Part shown: piece after piece, positions 5,219-6,348 of the stretch
Layout of the letters: each line of letters starts with the position of its first letter
Numbering within the stretch: position 1 is the first letter of the stretch
DNA from: Victivallales bacterium
GTDB taxonomy: Bacteria > Verrucomicrobiota > Lentisphaeria > Oligosphaerales > Oligosphaeraceae
DNA length: 6,348 nucleotides
Reading direction: 5' to 3'
Assembly (NCBI GenBank): GCA_017458805.1
Contig: JAFTAC010000542.1
Span: 1 to 6,348, forward strand
The notes under the pieces: generated by a model
Database searches by the model: none
Seen by the model: only the letters and a program-made list of their open reading frames with translations
Told to the model about the DNA's origin: nothing
Program-made: the position numbers and the translations under genes

Positions 5219-6348
5219 ATGAAATGTTATCTTTCTTTCATTCTGGCAGGATGCGCCCTGACACTGGCGCAAGTTGCCGGCGCCGGTCCGGCGGAGGACA
5301 TGCTTGCAAAGGCGGAACTGACCGAGGCGGGGCTGGTCGCCATGGCCGATGCAGCCAAGAACACCCCTGCCGAAGACGCAAAAAAGAAGCCCACCCTTGA
5401 CCCCGTTGCCTACGAGGCGCTGCTCCTCGCCCACAAGGGCGTGCCCGGCGACCCCAAGAGCTATTACAGGCTTGACTGGAAGGCCCCTGCCGTCAAGGCA
5501 CTGGCTGCTGTCCAGAGGAAATACAACCTCCCCAGCCATGAAGGCTTTATCGACAGGCTGCTGGTCAATCCCGACCCGAGCGTTCGCGCCAAGGCAGTCA
5601 CCCTGATGAGGAAGTTCCTCTTGGGCACCAGCTCATCCAGCAAAAACAAGGCCGTTGAATTGCTCAAAACCGAAACCGAGCCCATGGTTCTGGCCGCCAT
5701 CGTCAGCACCTTCGCGAACGACGGCGGGAAGGTCCCCGAAATCGGGCAGTTCCTTGTCAAATGCCTTGACAACAGCGATCCCGTCATACGCAAGGCTGTC
5801 GCGACCTACTCCACTTCAAGCTGGAATTTCAAGACCCCTGGCCTCTCCGAGAAGCTGGCCGGGCTGATTCTCACGGAGAAGGACGCCAATGTCCGCAAGG
5901 AGTTTCTGGAGAAATCTGGCTCCCTCGGAAAGGACGTCATCTATGATTCCTACGCCAAAGTGCTGGACGGCGATGAAAGCGCAGAAGTCAAGTCGATGGC
6001 TCTGAAGGGCCTCCTGAGGATGTGGTGGAGCTTCCCCCTCTACAACACGTACAACGAGAAGGCTTATCGGAAGACCCTGGCCTACATTCCCACCCTCAAG
6101 GACGAGGCCGCCAACAGGAAAATATTCGGCGCCGCCCTGGATGCCCTCGGCCAGAAGTCGAGCAGCGAGCATACGCTGAAGACATACGCGCAGAATGCCC
6201 CCTGGTATGTCGCGGCGGATGTCAAGGCCATCTTGCTTCCACTCGTTGAGTACCAGAACATTGACAGTTTCTCTCGTGCAAAACTCTTCAAGGGCATCTA
6301 CTTCCACGGCGGCACCGCCGACGAGGTAAAGGCCTTCGTCGAGAAGGC
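5219..6348 (+). CDS. Exported HEAT-repeat protein, C-terminus beyond window
   Basis: Open from ATG at 5219 to the right edge: 376 residues and two extra bases, no stop. The N-terminus is an export signal (MKCYLSFILAGCALTLAQ then VAGAG), with either signal peptidase I cleavage after about residue 22 or, because LAGC at 9-12 fits a lipobox, lipoprotein processing at C12. The long hydrophobic run past C12 favours the first. The mature part is almost all helical and contains about five HEAT-like units with the D-x-x-V/I-R/K pattern: NPDPSVRAKAV at 117-127, ETEPMVLAAIV at 152-162, NSDPVIRKAV at 185-194, EKDANVRKEFL at 220-230 and ESAEVKSMAL at 253-262. Such solenoids bind other proteins and have no catalytic motif; similar secreted proteins are common in planctomycete- and Lentisphaera-like genomes. 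The partner is unknown. It is transcribed divergently from the GHL10 gene and may begin an operon to the right. Confidence 0.85.
   Translation, partial: MKCYLSFILAGCALTLAQVAGAGPAEDMLAKAELTEAGLVAMADAAKNTPAEDAKKKPTLDPVAYEALLLAHKGVPGDPKSYYRLDWKAPAVKALAAVQRKYNLPSHEGFIDRLLVNPDPSVRAKAVTLMRKFLLGTSSSSKNKAVELLKTETEPMVLAAIVSTFANDGGKVPEIGQFLVKCLDNSDPVIRKAVATYSTSSWNFKTPGLSEKLAGLILTEKDANVRKEFLEKSGSLGKDVIYDSYAKVLDGDESAEVKSMALKGLLRMWWSFPLYNTYNEKAYRKTLAYIPTLKDEAANRKIFGAALDALGQKSSSEHTLKTYAQNAPWYVAADVKAILLPLVEYQNIDSFSRAKLFKGIYFHGGTADEVKAFVEK

Noticed and set aside
5153..5539. Minus-strand frame overlapping the start of the HEAT-repeat gene
   Set aside because: It covers the signal peptide and ribosome binding site of the plus-strand gene in antisense and has no family features.
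1..6348. tRNA, rRNA, transposase genes or known riboswitches
   Set aside because: No cloverleaf, rRNA-like segment or transposase motif was seen, and the gaps are short and lack recognisable riboswitch cores.

Overview
The window looks like chromosomal DNA from a GC-rich, Gram-negative-type bacterium. The best guess is the Planctomycetes-Verrucomicrobia-Lentisphaerae group, with Lentisphaerae/Victivallales-like bacteria most likely. This rests on the gene repertoire: a large secreted GHL10-type glycoside-hydrolase-like protein, a PqqD-like protein beside a permease with a long insert, and a secreted HEAT-repeat protein. It is a judgement from family knowledge, not a proven assignment. Coding DNA is GC-rich and the two intergenic gaps are clearly AT-rich.

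Layout. (1) Positions 1-2535, minus strand: a tight operon read right to left. It holds a two-domain protein of unknown function (GTG or TTG start), then a small PqqD-like protein whose ATG overlaps the previous stop (ATGA), then, after a 25-base gap, an integral membrane protein that runs off the left edge. The membrane protein has one N-terminal helix, about 355 residues of soluble domain and the start of a second helix, which is the layout of a MacB/FtsX-type ABC permease. (2) Positions 2536-2707: an AT-rich gap packed with short repeats, namely a 10-bp direct repeat at exactly 50-bp spacing, an 11-bp inverted repeat, an 18-bp perfect inverted repeat and a run of 7-bp tandem units that enters the end of the next gene. 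(3) Positions 2708-5032, minus strand: a 774-residue secreted protein with a beta-sandwich-like N-terminus, a glutamine-amidotransferase-like middle and a C-terminal GHL10 (PF02638-type) barrel. (4) Positions 5033-5218: a divergent intergenic region with an imperfect hairpin and a sigma-70-like promoter candidate. (5) Positions 5219-6348, plus strand: the first 376 residues of an exported HEAT-repeat protein, open at the right edge.

How the parts fit. The left operon is probably one functional unit: translational coupling and short spacing suggest the unknown protein, the PqqD-like protein and the permease work together, possibly in export or handling of a peptide or lipid. No ATPase, radical SAM enzyme or precursor peptide is visible here. 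The GHL10 protein is separated from that operon by the repeat-rich gap and is probably an independent secreted or cell-surface glycan-active protein. The HEAT-repeat gene is divergent from it and opens another unit that continues outside the window.
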